From the NCBI GenBank assembly GCA_020722685.1, contig DYKH01000019.1, forward strand, positions 1 to 55,604: a stretch of 55,604 nt of DNA, in the 5' to 3' direction. The DNA is from Caldithrix sp. (lineage in GTDB: Bacteria; KSB1; UBA2214; DYKH01). The notes below the pieces were generated by a model. The model saw only the letters and a program-made list of their open reading frames with translations, had not been told where the DNA came from and made no database searches. The translations under genes were made by a program, and so were the position numbers. This document shows positions 42,101-51,800 of this stretch, piece by piece (the first letter of the stretch is position 1; every line of letters begins with the position of its first letter).

Positions 42101-45100
42101 TGATGTGGTGCAAGGTGAACAGGAGTGCATGGTCATCGGCAGTCAACTTTACCAAGGTAGCGCGGAACAAAGGTCCCACAGCCAAATCGAACGGCTTTTG
42201 CGCCTCAGCGGCGGCTAACCGTTTTAACTCCCTCTCGCGTGCGTCCGGGGCAAGATTAGACAAATCTTGCGTGAACAACGGGGCATCCGCATTGGCGGCG
42301 ATAACCTGTACCGGCTTGCCGCTCTTGCTGTCGAATGTCGTTCGCAAGGACTCGTGCCGGCGCACGAGTTCTTCCAGGCTTTTCTGCAAAGCGGAAGAAT
42401 TCAGTTTGCCGGTAAGGCGAACGGCGGTCGCTATGTTATAGAACCAGCCGCCCGGCTGCAATTGGTCGAGGAACCACAGCCGCTGCTGAGAGAAGGACAA
42501 CGGCGGTTCTGCATTAGATGCAGATTTGCTCAATGGCGGTATATTACTTGTTCCCTTGGCCGACGTCAAGCTTTCGATAACCCTGGCCAGATCGGCAACT
42601 GTCGGAGTGGCGAAAACATCGGCGATAGGGACATCCACTCGAAATGCATCTCGCAACCGCGAAACAAGCTGCGTCGCCAAGAGAGAATGGCCGCCCAGCT
42701 CAAAAAAGTTGCTGTGAATCCCAACTCGATTCGTTTTGAGTATGTTTTCCCAAATTCCCGCTACCAGCTCTTCCGTTTGGTTACTAGGCGCGACATAGCC
42801 TTGCGAATCAAGCTCAGAGCCCTCCGGCACGGGTAAAGCTTTCCGATCAACTTTACCATTGGGAGTAAGCGGGAATTTCTCCAATGTTACAAAGGCCGAC
42901 GGAATCATGTATTCGGGCAAACGCGCTTGAACATGACTGCGCAATTCTGCTGAGGACAAGGCCTCGCCGGATTGAGACGTCAAATAGGCCACCAACCGTT
43001 TTTGGCCCGGCAGATCTTCACGAGCCACCACAATCGCGTCCCGAACGTCCGGATGATCCAGCAACGCGGTCTCGATCTCCCCCAACTCAATGCGAAAGCC
43101 GCGGATTTTGACCTGGTGATCGACACGTCCCACAAACTCAATCCGGCCGTCCGGTAGATACCGGGCGAGGTCACCGGTTCGATAGAGTCGCTCGCCGGGC
43201 GTCATGCCAAAGGGATTGGGAATGAATCGTTCGGCTGTCAAATCCGGGCGATTGAGATAACCGCGTGCAAGGCCGATACCGCCAATGTAAACCTCGCCGG
43301 GAACTCCAACAGGAACGAGATTCAAATTCGAATCAAGCAAATAGGCCTGAACATTACGGATAGGCCGACCGATGGGCACCGAAGACAGATCGTTTTGCCG
43401 GCCCTCAATTGCCGTCCAACATGCGCCGACCGTGGCCTCCGTCGGGCCGTACCCGTTAATAAACAGGCGACCCTTCGCCCATTTTTCCACAACTTCCCAG
43501 GAACAAGCTTCCCCGGCGGAGACGACGGTTTTTAAATCGGGGAGGTTGTCACTCGGCATCATCGCCAACATGGAGGGCGGAAAGGTGATAATGGTGATGC
43601 CTTCATCGCGCAGCAACTTGGTCAAGCCGTCTTGGGAAAGCAGGGTATTGCGATCGGCAAGGTAAAGAGTTCCACCCGCTAAAAGCGCAAGAAAAATCTC
43701 CGCAACCGAAGCATCAAAGCTGAAAGAAGCGAATTGCAGCACCCGACTGGACGGCTGCACGGCAAAATCTTCGATCATTGCCTGGGCGAAACTGACGAAT
43801 CCCCGATGCCGCAGCAAGACACCCTTGGGTTTGCCGGTGGAACCGGAGGTATAGATGACATAAGCAAGGTTATCCGGGTCGGCAATATTGACCGGATTTT
43901 CATTGCTTTCCTGAGACAGGGAGTGCCAATCGGAATCGAGAGCCACCGGAGTGATATTTTGGATTTCCAATTGCCGATTGCCCATTTCCGATTGCCCATT
44001 TCCGATCGTCGATGGTCCATGGCCGACTGCCGTTTTGGCATCGCGCCTTGCGGATCGTATTTCGTCACTTGCAGCCTCCGACTTGCCGCCGGGCAACTGT
44101 GACTTGCGCCCTGCAACTTGCAACCTGCCGTCTTCCGAGCTTTGTAGTCCGAGATGCGAAAGCAAGTGTTGCTGAATCAGCAGCACGGAAACGCCGGAAT
44201 CCGCCAACATGTATTGCAAACGATCTTTGGGATAAGCAGGGTCCAAGGGAAGATAAGCGCCGCCCGCCTTGAGAACACCAAGCAGGGCGACAATCATCTG
44301 CACCGACCGTTCTAAACAGATGCCGACCAATGATTCAGGTCCGACGCCGAGTCGACGAAGATAATGCGCCAAACGATTGGCTCGTTGGTTCAGCTCACGA
44401 TACGAGACTCTTTTACCTTCAGAAACCAGCGCGATGGCGTCCGGCGCACTCTCAACACACTCTTCAAACCATTCATGAATGCACTGATTCTTGACCGGAC
44501 CCTGTTGTCTCGAGCTCCATTCGGTTAGTATCTGTCGTTTTTCTTCGTGTTCCAGAAGCGCCAGCTTGGCCACCTTTTGCTCCGGATCATCGACAAAAGC
44601 CGTGAGCAGTACGCGCAGGTGCTTCAGCATCCGCTGAATGGTTGCAGCCTCAAAATAGCGTTCCTCATACGCGATCGTCAAAGGCAATTCGCGGTGCGGT
44701 GCGGAGACTAAGGTGATGGGGTAATTGGTCTGCTCAAATGAGCGAACATCGTTGATCTCCAGACTGCCCCGCCGCGGGCTCAAAGCAGCATCGACCGGGT
44801 AATTCTCAAAAACGATGATACTCTTAAAGAGCGGCATGCTACGCGGTACGTCGCTCCAGCCTTGGATATCCACCAATGAGCTGTACTCGAAATCGCGCAT
44901 TTCCGCCTGCCGGGCTTGTAGTCCCTTGAGCCAGCTCAGCACGGATGCGTCCGGATATACTTGTACACGAACAGGGAGCGTGTTAATGAACAGCCCGATC
45001 ATGTTTTCCGAGCCGGGCAGATCCGCGGGCCGGCCGGAAACCGTCGATCCGAAAACGACGTCTGGTTCGCCGCTATACCGGTGTAAGAGCAGCGCCCAGG

Positions 45101-45890
45101 CTCCCTGAATGAGCGTGTTGAGCGTTACCTGATGTTTTTGCGCAAGCAATTGCAGAGCCGAAGTTGTGTCCAGCGGCAATCTGATTTCTTCTTTCTTGTA
45201 GCCACTTTGGTTTGCAGTTTGATGGCCATTCAATCGTTCCACCACCAAGGGGGTCGGCGCCTCGAATCCCTTTAACGCATTCCGCCAATACGCTTCAGCC
45301 TTTTTCTGATCTTGTTGTTGCAGCCAAAGAATGTAATCGCGATAGGGTCTGCCGGGCGCAGTGGCCCATTCAGCGCCGCGGCAATAAGCTTCATAGAGGG
45401 AAAAGACCTCTTTGAACACCAACGGCATGGACCAACCATCCAACAGCAAATGGTGATGGCTCCAGACAAACTTGGTTTGGGTTTCGCCCGTCCTGAGCAA
45501 TGCCAAACGAATGAGTGGTGCTTTGCCGAGATTGAATCCCTGTTTTCGATCCGCTGCGAGATATTCTTCAAATCTTTCTTGTTGCGCCTCCTTGGGCATC
45601 CCACGCCAATCGACTTTCGCAATGGGCAACCGCACCCGAGCGTGCACAGCCTGCAGCATCTTATCCAGCTTTTTCCAGACGAATGAAGTACGCAGAATCG
45701 GGTTGCGATCCACGACCTTTTGACAAGCCCGCTCGAAAGCCTCGATGTTCAGGACGCCGTTCAAAGTGCAGGTAAGCTGTTCGAAATAGACTCCCGTCTC
45801 CGGCGCATACAGACTGTGAAACAACATGCCCTGTTGCATGGGAGACAGCGGATAGACGGCTTCGATATCTTTTTGCAGTGCCTTAGTCAT
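39126..45890 (-). CDS. Two-module NRPS NrpC: C-A-PCP-C-A-PCP
   Basis: 2254 residues. ATG 45890 overlaps the NrpB stop by 8 nt. The first C domain (Y-P-L-S-P-M-Q-Q-G-M-L-F-H, H-H-H-L-L-L-D-G-W-S ~148) is of the type that follows an E domain, consistent with NrpB ending in E. Landmarks: A1 A3-motif ~681, PCP1 ~1067, C2 ~1264, A2 ~1781, PCP2 ~2164. A1 pocket D-A-A-T-V-A-G-V-G belongs with aromatic-type codes but is not one I can name. A2 pocket D-A-W-T-I-A-A-V-C is the classical Phe code. The C-terminal tail L-D-Q-L-S-D-S-E-V-K-A-M-L matches the NrpA tail and would dock with the L-S-P-E-K-R helix of NrpD. A1 carries the longest heptamer array of the window (about 28 units). Confidence 0.95.
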   Translation of the reverse strand: MTKALQKDIEAVYPLSPMQQGMLFHSLYAPETGVYFEQLTCTLNGVLNIEAFERACQKVVDRNPILRTSFVWKKLDKMLQAVHARVRLPIAKVDWRGMPKEAQQERFEEYLAADRKQGFNLGKAPLIRLALLRTGETQTKFVWSHHHLLLDGWSMPLVFKEVFSLYEAYCRGAEWATAPGRPYRDYILWLQQQDQKKAEAYWRNALKGFEAPTPLVVERLNGHQTANQSGYKKEEIRLPLDTTSALQLLAQKHQVTLNTLIQGAWALLLHRYSGEPDVVFGSTVSGRPADLPGSENMIGLFINTLPVRVQVYPDASVLSWLKGLQARQAEMRDFEYSSLVDIQGWSDVPRSMPLFKSIIVFENYPVDAALSPRRGSLEINDVRSFEQTNYPITLVSAPHRELPLTIAYEERYFEAATIQRMLKHLRVLLTAFVDDPEQKVAKLALLEHEEKRQILTEWSSRQQGPVKNQCIHEWFEECVESAPDAIALVSEGKRVSYRELNQRANRLAHYLRRLGVGPESLVGICLERSVQMIVALLGVLKAGGAYLPLDPAYPKDRLQYMLADSGVSVLLIQQHLLSHLGLQSSEDGRLQVAGRKSQLPGGKSEAASDEIRSARRDAKTAVGHGPSTIGNGQSEMGNRQLEIQNITPVALDSDWHSLSQESNENPVNIADPDNLAYVIYTSGSTGKPKGVLLRHRGFVSFAQAMIEDFAVQPSSRVLQFASFSFDASVAEIFLALLAGGTLYLADRNTLLSQDGLTKLLRDEGITIITFPPSMLAMMPSDNLPDLKTVVSAGEACSWEVVEKWAKGRLFINGYGPTEATVGACWTAIEGRQNDLSSVPIGRPIRNVQAYLLDSNLNLVPVGVPGEVYIGGIGLARGYLNRPDLTAERFIPNPFGMTPGERLYRTGDLARYLPDGRIEFVGRVDHQVKIRGFRIELGEIETALLDHPDVRDAIVVAREDLPGQKRLVAYLTSQSGEALSSAELRSHVQARLPEYMIPSAFVTLEKFPLTPNGKVDRKALPVPEGSELDSQGYVAPSNQTEELVAGIWENILKTNRVGIHSNFFELGGHSLLATQLVSRLRDAFRVDVPIADVFATPTVADLARVIESLTSAKGTSNIPPLSKSASNAEPPLSFSQQRLWFLDQLQPGGWFYNIATAVRLTGKLNSSALQKSLEELVRRHESLRTTFDSKSGKPVQVIAANADAPLFTQDLSNLAPDARERELKRLAAAEAQKPFDLAVGPLFRATLVKLTADDHALLFTLHHIISDGWSMGVLVREFAELYAAFSQGKTAQLPELPIQYADFARWQREWLQGEELERQLSFWKEQLAGFAPVLDLPTDRPRPPMQTFNGAVQSFVLSKQLTAALQQLCRQEGVTLFMTLLAAFQSLLHRYSGQNDILVGSPIANRTRSEVEGLIGFFVNTLVLRADFTHEPTFRELLRQVRQTALGAFNHQDLPFEQLVETLQPVRDMSHSPLFQVAFILQNAPMEAVKLPDLTLSPVEYEQTTSKYDLTLTMFEGRNGLQGHFEYNTDLFDAATIERMAQHFQSLLQSVTAAPEQSVSAIPLMSENELSRMHVDWNATATSYPSEKCVHEWFEDLVQEKPDALAVTFTSREDGADQGHHLTYAQLNHRANQLANYLRKAGVGPEVLVGICVERSIEMMVGIMGVLKAGGAFVPMDPTYPKERLEYMLEDSGVRVLLSQQRLISDFEFRISESSTFQVAGGKLQDAGGDPKSEIPNRQSAIDNIQVIALDADWEVIAEEDSGNVVSGATPQNLAYVIYTSGSTGRPKGTMLRHQGLCNLATAQTAAFKVGWGSRIMQFSSLSFDASVWETVMALLSGSTLCLASREIVASGSALVEMMRQNRVTTITIPPSVLSVLPEESLPDLRTIITAGEACSQDLVQRWSPGRHFFNAYGPTETTVCASMHECTIEHQHEPPIGRPIANFQLYILDRHWRPVPIGVPGELHIGGVGLARGYLHRPDLTAEKFVPDPFGKAPGARLYKTGDLARYLPDGNVEFLGRIDFQVKVRGFRIELGEIESVLSQHPSLQDAVVIVREDVPGDKRLVGYLVAKPAAAPSIAELRSYLKARLPEYMVPTSFVTLEKLPLTTNGKVDRNALPAPDQSRPDLESKYVAPRNDVEEKIAAICAELLGLERVGIYDSFFDLGGHSLLATQFISRLREAFQVEIPLRRLFEKPTVAELADAIAESQAQSGGAEAVKIEKLSRGEKALEQLLTELDQLSDSEVKAMLADEKPSEY
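40664..40782. repeat. Heptamer array in NrpC A2 loop
   Basis: Seventeen 7-nt units in register: TGTCGAT, TGCCGAT, TGGCGAT, TGGGGAT, TTCCGAC and so on, a central TGCAACT/TGCCACC block, then TTCCGAA/ATTCGAA/ATCCGAA. Same class order as the other long arrays. Confidence 0.85.
43961..44156. repeat. Longest heptamer array, NrpC A1 loop
   Basis: About 28 units in one 7-nt register: CGATTGC/CCATTTC alternating, then a degenerate block, then GACTTGC/AACTTGC/AACCTGC, then CGTCTTC/CGAGCTT. Units are more degenerate than elsewhere, so this may be the oldest array. Confidence 0.85.
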
Positions 45891-48800
45891 TCTCTAAATT
45901 TTCGCTTAATTCGGCTAAGAGGGCCCCGACTTGTTCCTGATCCAGCTTGGCCTCGGCAAAGTCTGACGGCGTATAGCCGCCCGCCTCTACTGAGCAGCAA
46001 TGGGCGATCAAGGCGCGCAGCTCGGCCAAATAGTCATTTGCCAGTTTTTCAATCGTGGCGCGCTGGTGGATGTTCTTGCTAAAAGTCCAATCCAAGCTGA
46101 GCCTGCCGGAAAGGATCTTGCCGCTCACGTCCAGCTTGTAGCTGCGCTCGCCTTTTGGACTGCGCTCGGCGCCCTTGGACTCTTTAGCTAGGATGAAAAC
46201 CTCCGACTTGGGCACCATCTGGTCGAACTGACCCAGATAATTGAAACTGATTTCGGCGCGCGGCAACTGCGCCAGGCGTGTTCTCACAGATTCCGTCCCA
46301 AGATAGCGTAGTAAGCCGAATCCGATGCCGTTGCGCGGAATGCGCCGTATTTGCTCCTTAATGGCCATGATCTCTTCCGCCGGCGTGGTGGTTCTTCGCA
46401 AGTCCAAGTGCACCGGATAGAGCGTGGTAAACCATCCGACCGTGCGCGAGACATCGACGTCGGCGAACAAATCTTCCCGGCCGTGACCCTCCAGGTCTAC
46501 CAGCAGCGTTTGGCGGCCGCTCCAACGAGCAAAGGCTTTTACCAGTGCAGTGAGCAGAATATCGTTAATTTGTGTGTTGTATACAGGCGGTACTTCCTGT
46601 AATAACGCCCGCGTCTCCGCTTCGCTTAGGGCCACCGAGACCACTTGTGCGGACGCTTCGCTGTTTGCCCCATCGATCATATCTTGGGGCATCGGACTGA
46701 GATCTCGAGGCAGGAAGGACGTCCAGAAATCTGTTTCTTGGGTGAGTGCAGGTTTGCTCGCGTATTCTTGAATCCGCTTACCCCAATGCTGCAAGGAACT
46801 GGTCTTGGCCGGCAATTTGATTTCATTGCCTTCAAGCGCTTGCCAATAGGCGTTCTGAATGTCCTCCAGCAAAATGCGCCAAGAAAGGCCATCGATGGCC
46901 AGATGGTGAATAAGGATTAATAATCGGTGCGAACGTTCTTCGCCGTGGTCAAAATAGGCAATCCTCATCATCGGGCCTTCGAAGAGATCGAGGCTTGCCT
47001 GTAAGGTGTTGGCACGATTTTCGATAGCTTCAGTCAGGGCATCAGGAGAAACGCCGGATAAATCCACGTACTCAAAGGGCAAGTTCTCCTCAACGTCGGC
47101 GAGGTATTGAATCCACCCCGTTTCGCTCCGTCGGTAACGCAGGCGTAAAGCGTCATGATGGCGCAACAAGTATCGCGTGACTTTTTCGAGAGCGGCTCGA
47201 TCCAAGGGCTGCTTCACCTCGAGCAGGATCGATTGATTCCAATGCTGGGGCGCCGGCAAGCGTTGCTCGAAAAACCAATGCTGAATGGGCGTGAGCGGAA
47301 CCGGGCCGGTAACGATACCCTGCTCCGCTTGGACAACCGGCGCTGTCGCGGCCACCGCAGCTAAGCCTTCGATGGTAGGGTATTGGAAGAGCTGCTTGGG
47401 CGTTAGGCGTATGCCGGCTTGATTGGCCTTGGCGATGACTTGGATGCTCAAAATCGAATCGCCGCCCAGCTCGAAAAAGTTGTCATAGACACCCACTTGG
47501 CTGATGCCTAAAACGGCAAGCCAAATATCCGCCAGCGACTTTTCAACTGCAGTTCTTGGGGCTTGATACTCCGTCTTCAAGTCGGGCCGAATATGATCCG
47601 GCTTGGGCAAAGCTTTGCGATCCACCTTTGCATTGGGCGTCATGGGTAAGGCCTGCAGCATGACAAATAGCGAGGGAATCATGTACTCAGGCAATTGCGC
47701 TTGCAAATGCTCGCGCAGCTCGCTGGTGCTGGGATACGGCTCAGCCTTTGGCACCCAGTAGGCCACCAATCGCTTGTTGCCGGGAACATCTTCACGGGCA
47801 ATGACCACGGCTTGCTGGACCTGCGGATGCTGCTCCAAGGCGGTTTCAATCTCGCCCAGCTCGATGCGGAAGCCACGAATCTTGACCTGATTATCCAATC
47901 GGCCCAAGAACTCGATGTGGCCGTCAGGCAGATAGCGTACCAGGTCGCCGGTTTTGTAGAGCCGCTCGCCCGGTTGGGTACCAAAGGGATTGGGGACAAA
48001 TCGCTCTGCCGTCAAATCCGGCCGGTTGAAATAACCTCTCGATAATCCAAATCCACCAATGTAAAGTTCACCGGCAACGCCGATCGGAACTGGAGCGAGA
48101 TTCTTGTCCAAAATGTAGTGTTGAACGTTGACAATAGGTTTGCCAATACTTGGCTTGGTTGGCAGTGATTTTACCCGACAAATGGTCGAGTCCACCGTGC
48201 ACTCGGTGGGACCGTACATGTTATAGAAATCGCAGCGACCGTTCCGTGCTAATATTTGCCAAGTGCTTTCATCGATCGCCTCGCCGCCCGGCAGCATAGC
48301 CGCTGGAACCCATTGAGAGTCTTCCAACAGTCCGGCCGACAACATCAGTTTCAATTGCGAGGGCACACAATCTACCACATCCAGCTCATTTTTGCGGATG
48401 AAATCCACAAGGGCTGCGCCGTCGCCTCGTACTTCTTGCGGCAAAATGTATAAAGTATGGCCGTTGAGTAGGGTGACGATTTGTTGCACCGAAGCATCGA
48501 ACATCAGTGGCGCGTTCAAGCCGACCCGCAAGCTTCCATCGCCATGGTTGGCATAGATCGCACGATTCAATCCGGCCCAAAGGTTGATCGCACTGCGATG
48601 CTGAATCATCACTCCCTTGGGCTTGCCGGTGGAGCCTGAAGTGTAGATCAGGTACGCCAAGTTCTCGCCGGTGGCGCCACTCACGGGACTTGACTGAGTC
48701 TCACGGGCAATACGATCCCAATCTCCGTCCAGAAGGATCGTCTTGCATTTGGAGTGCTGAAACGCAGGCAACAATCGTTGCTGGGTCAAGACGAGCGACA

Positions 48801-51800
48801 GTCCGGCATCCGCCAGGATGTAATCTAATCGATCCGCAGGATAGGCTGGGTCCAAGGGAACGTACGCCCCGCCGGCTTTGAGGATACCGAGCAAGCCGAC
48901 GATCAATTCCAAGGATCGTTCAGCGCTGATGCCGACCAAAACCTCTGGGCCTACCCCTTGTTTGATGAGGTGATTCGCCACCTGGTTGGCGCGGTTGTTC
49001 AATTCGGCAAAGGTGAGCGCATCCCCGTTGAAGTTGACTGCAATCGCCTCAGGTGTTTTCCGTGCTTGCGCATCAAAAAGCTCGTGCAATGTTTCAGGCC
49101 GCGGTAGCGGCATTTTGTTGTCGTTCCAAGCGTGCAGCAGCTTTTCTTTCTCCGAATCCGACATGATCGACAAGCTACGGATCCGCTGATCCGGATCGGC
49201 TACGATGGACAACAGCAAGTTCTGAAAATGCTGCTGCATTCTTTCAATGGTCCTCGCATCAAACAAGTCCGCGTTGTATTCAAAAGTCCCGCGCAAACCG
49301 TCGCTTCTCTCCATGATCTCCAAAGTCAGATCGAATTTGGCGGTGCGGCTCTGCACGTCCACCGGTTTCACCGTCAAACCCGGTAGCTTAATTTCACTGA
49401 TCAGCGACTTTTGGTAAGCGAACATCACCTGGAAAAGCGGACTGCGGCTCATGTCGCGCTCTGGCTGCAAAGCATCGACCAACTTTTCAAAAGGCAGGTC
49501 TTGATAGTCCAAGGCCTCTTGGGAAACGTCATGCATTCTTTGCAAGAGCTCGCGAAAAGTCGGATTACCGGACAAATCCGCCCGCAAAACGATGGTATTG
49601 ACAAAGAAACCGATTAAAGGTTCGATTTCGGAACGAATCCTGTTTGCGATTGGCGTCCCAATGTTCAGATCTTCTTGGCCCGTATAGCGATTCAGTAGAA
49701 TCGCAAATGCGGTCAAAATGGCCATGAATGGCGTTGCCCCGGCTTGCAGACTAAAATCGCGAAGCTTGTAAAAAGGCTCCCCTAATATCAAGAACGGCAG
49801 GCGCGCCCCTCGATGGGTCATGACAGCCGGACGCGGATGATCGATAGGCAGGTCAAGGGCGGTTGTACTGCCGCTCAGTTTTTGCTTCCAATAATTCAAT
49901 TGCTGGAGCATGATTTCTTTTTGCAGCCATTCGTTCTGCCATTTGGCGAAATCCACGTACTGGATAGCCAATTCCGGCAAAGGCGATTCCTGCCCGTGCG
50001 AATAAGCATTATAAAGAGCTACCATTTCGCGGATTAAAGCTCCTACTGACCAGCCGTCAGAGATAATGTGGTGTAGGGTAAGGACTAAAACATGATCGTT
50101 GAGTCCAATCTTTATAAGCTTAGCGCGAATGAGCGGACCGTTAGCTAAATCGAACGGAGTTTGAGCCTCTGTGTCCGCAATCTTCTCAGCTTCTTCTACC
50201 GCTTCAGTTTCCGGGAGATGGTCTAAAAGCGCTACTGGCACAGCCAGATGCAGCTTAGGAGCGATATGCTGCTGTGGTTTGCCGTCAATGGCCATAAAGG
50301 TAGTGCGCAGAACTTCGTGCCGCTCGATGATCTTGTTTAGGCTCTTGTCGAGAGAGGCAATATCAAGGTTACCCTGCAAACGAACGGCCGTGGGAATATT
50401 ATAGAGGGCACTGCCGGGTTCCATCTGATCCAAAAACCAGAGGCGCATTTGTGCAAAAGAAAGCGGCAACTCCCCATTTCGTGGTAGGCGTTGAATGCTG
50501 GTCATCTTTTTGCGAGCGTGGTGGGCTTCCTTTTCGGCCGACGCACCAGCGGACTGGTCTTCCCGCTGGTAGCCGAGACTTTCCGCAATCTTCCAGCTTT
50601 TATCACTTAAAAAGTCATCCGAGTGAAAGTTTTTCCAGCGATCGACAGACTTAGTATTGATTTTCTTATGTAGATAAAACTTGAAATCGCCCACCATTTG
50701 TGATTTAGGCGTCAAGCCATCTGTCATTCTTTTACCTTTGTAGGGCTCCAACATCCCGGGATCGTACTCGATACCCAAAAAGTGACAAACCTCTTGGATC
50801 GAAGCTGCCGGCTCTTTGAGTACTTTTTCGAATTGGATACGCATCTGCCGTTCCGCTGGAACATCCTTGAGGAATTCCAAGATGTTCTGATGGCAGATCA
50901 ACCAAATCAACTCACCCAACTCTCTGCGCGAGAAGGGGTGTTGATAGCGGAAAAAGTTCTCATCCAACCGCGCTTCGATGAATGAATAGACGGTGGCATA
51001 AGGATGGCGCGTCAAGTGAATGTATAAAGCATTTTCAAAATCTTCCTCCGCCCGTTGGAGTATCTTCAAATCCAAAGGATAAGAGGGCGTTTTGTCGACT
51101 AAGATTCTATCGCCAATCCACTGTTGCAAGGCTCCGTAAAACTGCTTGATGGTCATATTTTGTTTTTCACACTCTTCCATCACTGCTTTTGCAGTTTCGG
51201 CATCGCAGTTTTTGGCCTCCATGATAGCACGAATGGTGGCTTCCAGCCAAATGGTGAACTGCTGGGACAACTCTTGCTTGCGGTCTTTTAGCGTGTTGAA
51301 AGATAACAGCTCCAATTCCGGTGGAGCGAAGAGCTTGGGATGCCCGGCCAACATGACCCTGAAAAGAGTGGATCCAGATCGCGGCGGAGAAAGCACAAAG
51401 ATGGCCGGCGGATTCTTCTTATCATCCTTGGCTTTTCGCGGTGCGAGCGGCCTGATAATATGGCGCATTCGCTTGATCTTGGTTTCGTCTATTTGGCCTT
51501 TTTGATTTTTGGCAAATACTTTCTGTTTGAACTTGCTTTGATCGCAAGACTCTGTGCCGAAGAACTTTACCACCAGATCCGGATAATAGGCATTCACGTA
51601 CATGGCCAACTCGGCAATTGTGGGCGCGAGGAATATGGCGCTGACGGGAGCGACCTCGCCAACTTCTTCCTGGAGGCGATTGATCAAGACTGCAGCCTTG
51701 AGCGAATCTCCGCCGTGTTCAAAAAAGTTGTCATGAATACCTACTTCCTTCACCCCCAATATCTTTTTCCAATGTTCGGCCAAGAATTGCTCCAAAGGCG

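Noticed and set aside
43961..44156. Heptamer arrays as a CRISPR array
   Set aside because: Units are 7 nt, contiguous, and have no unique spacers; they are in frame inside a conserved protein.
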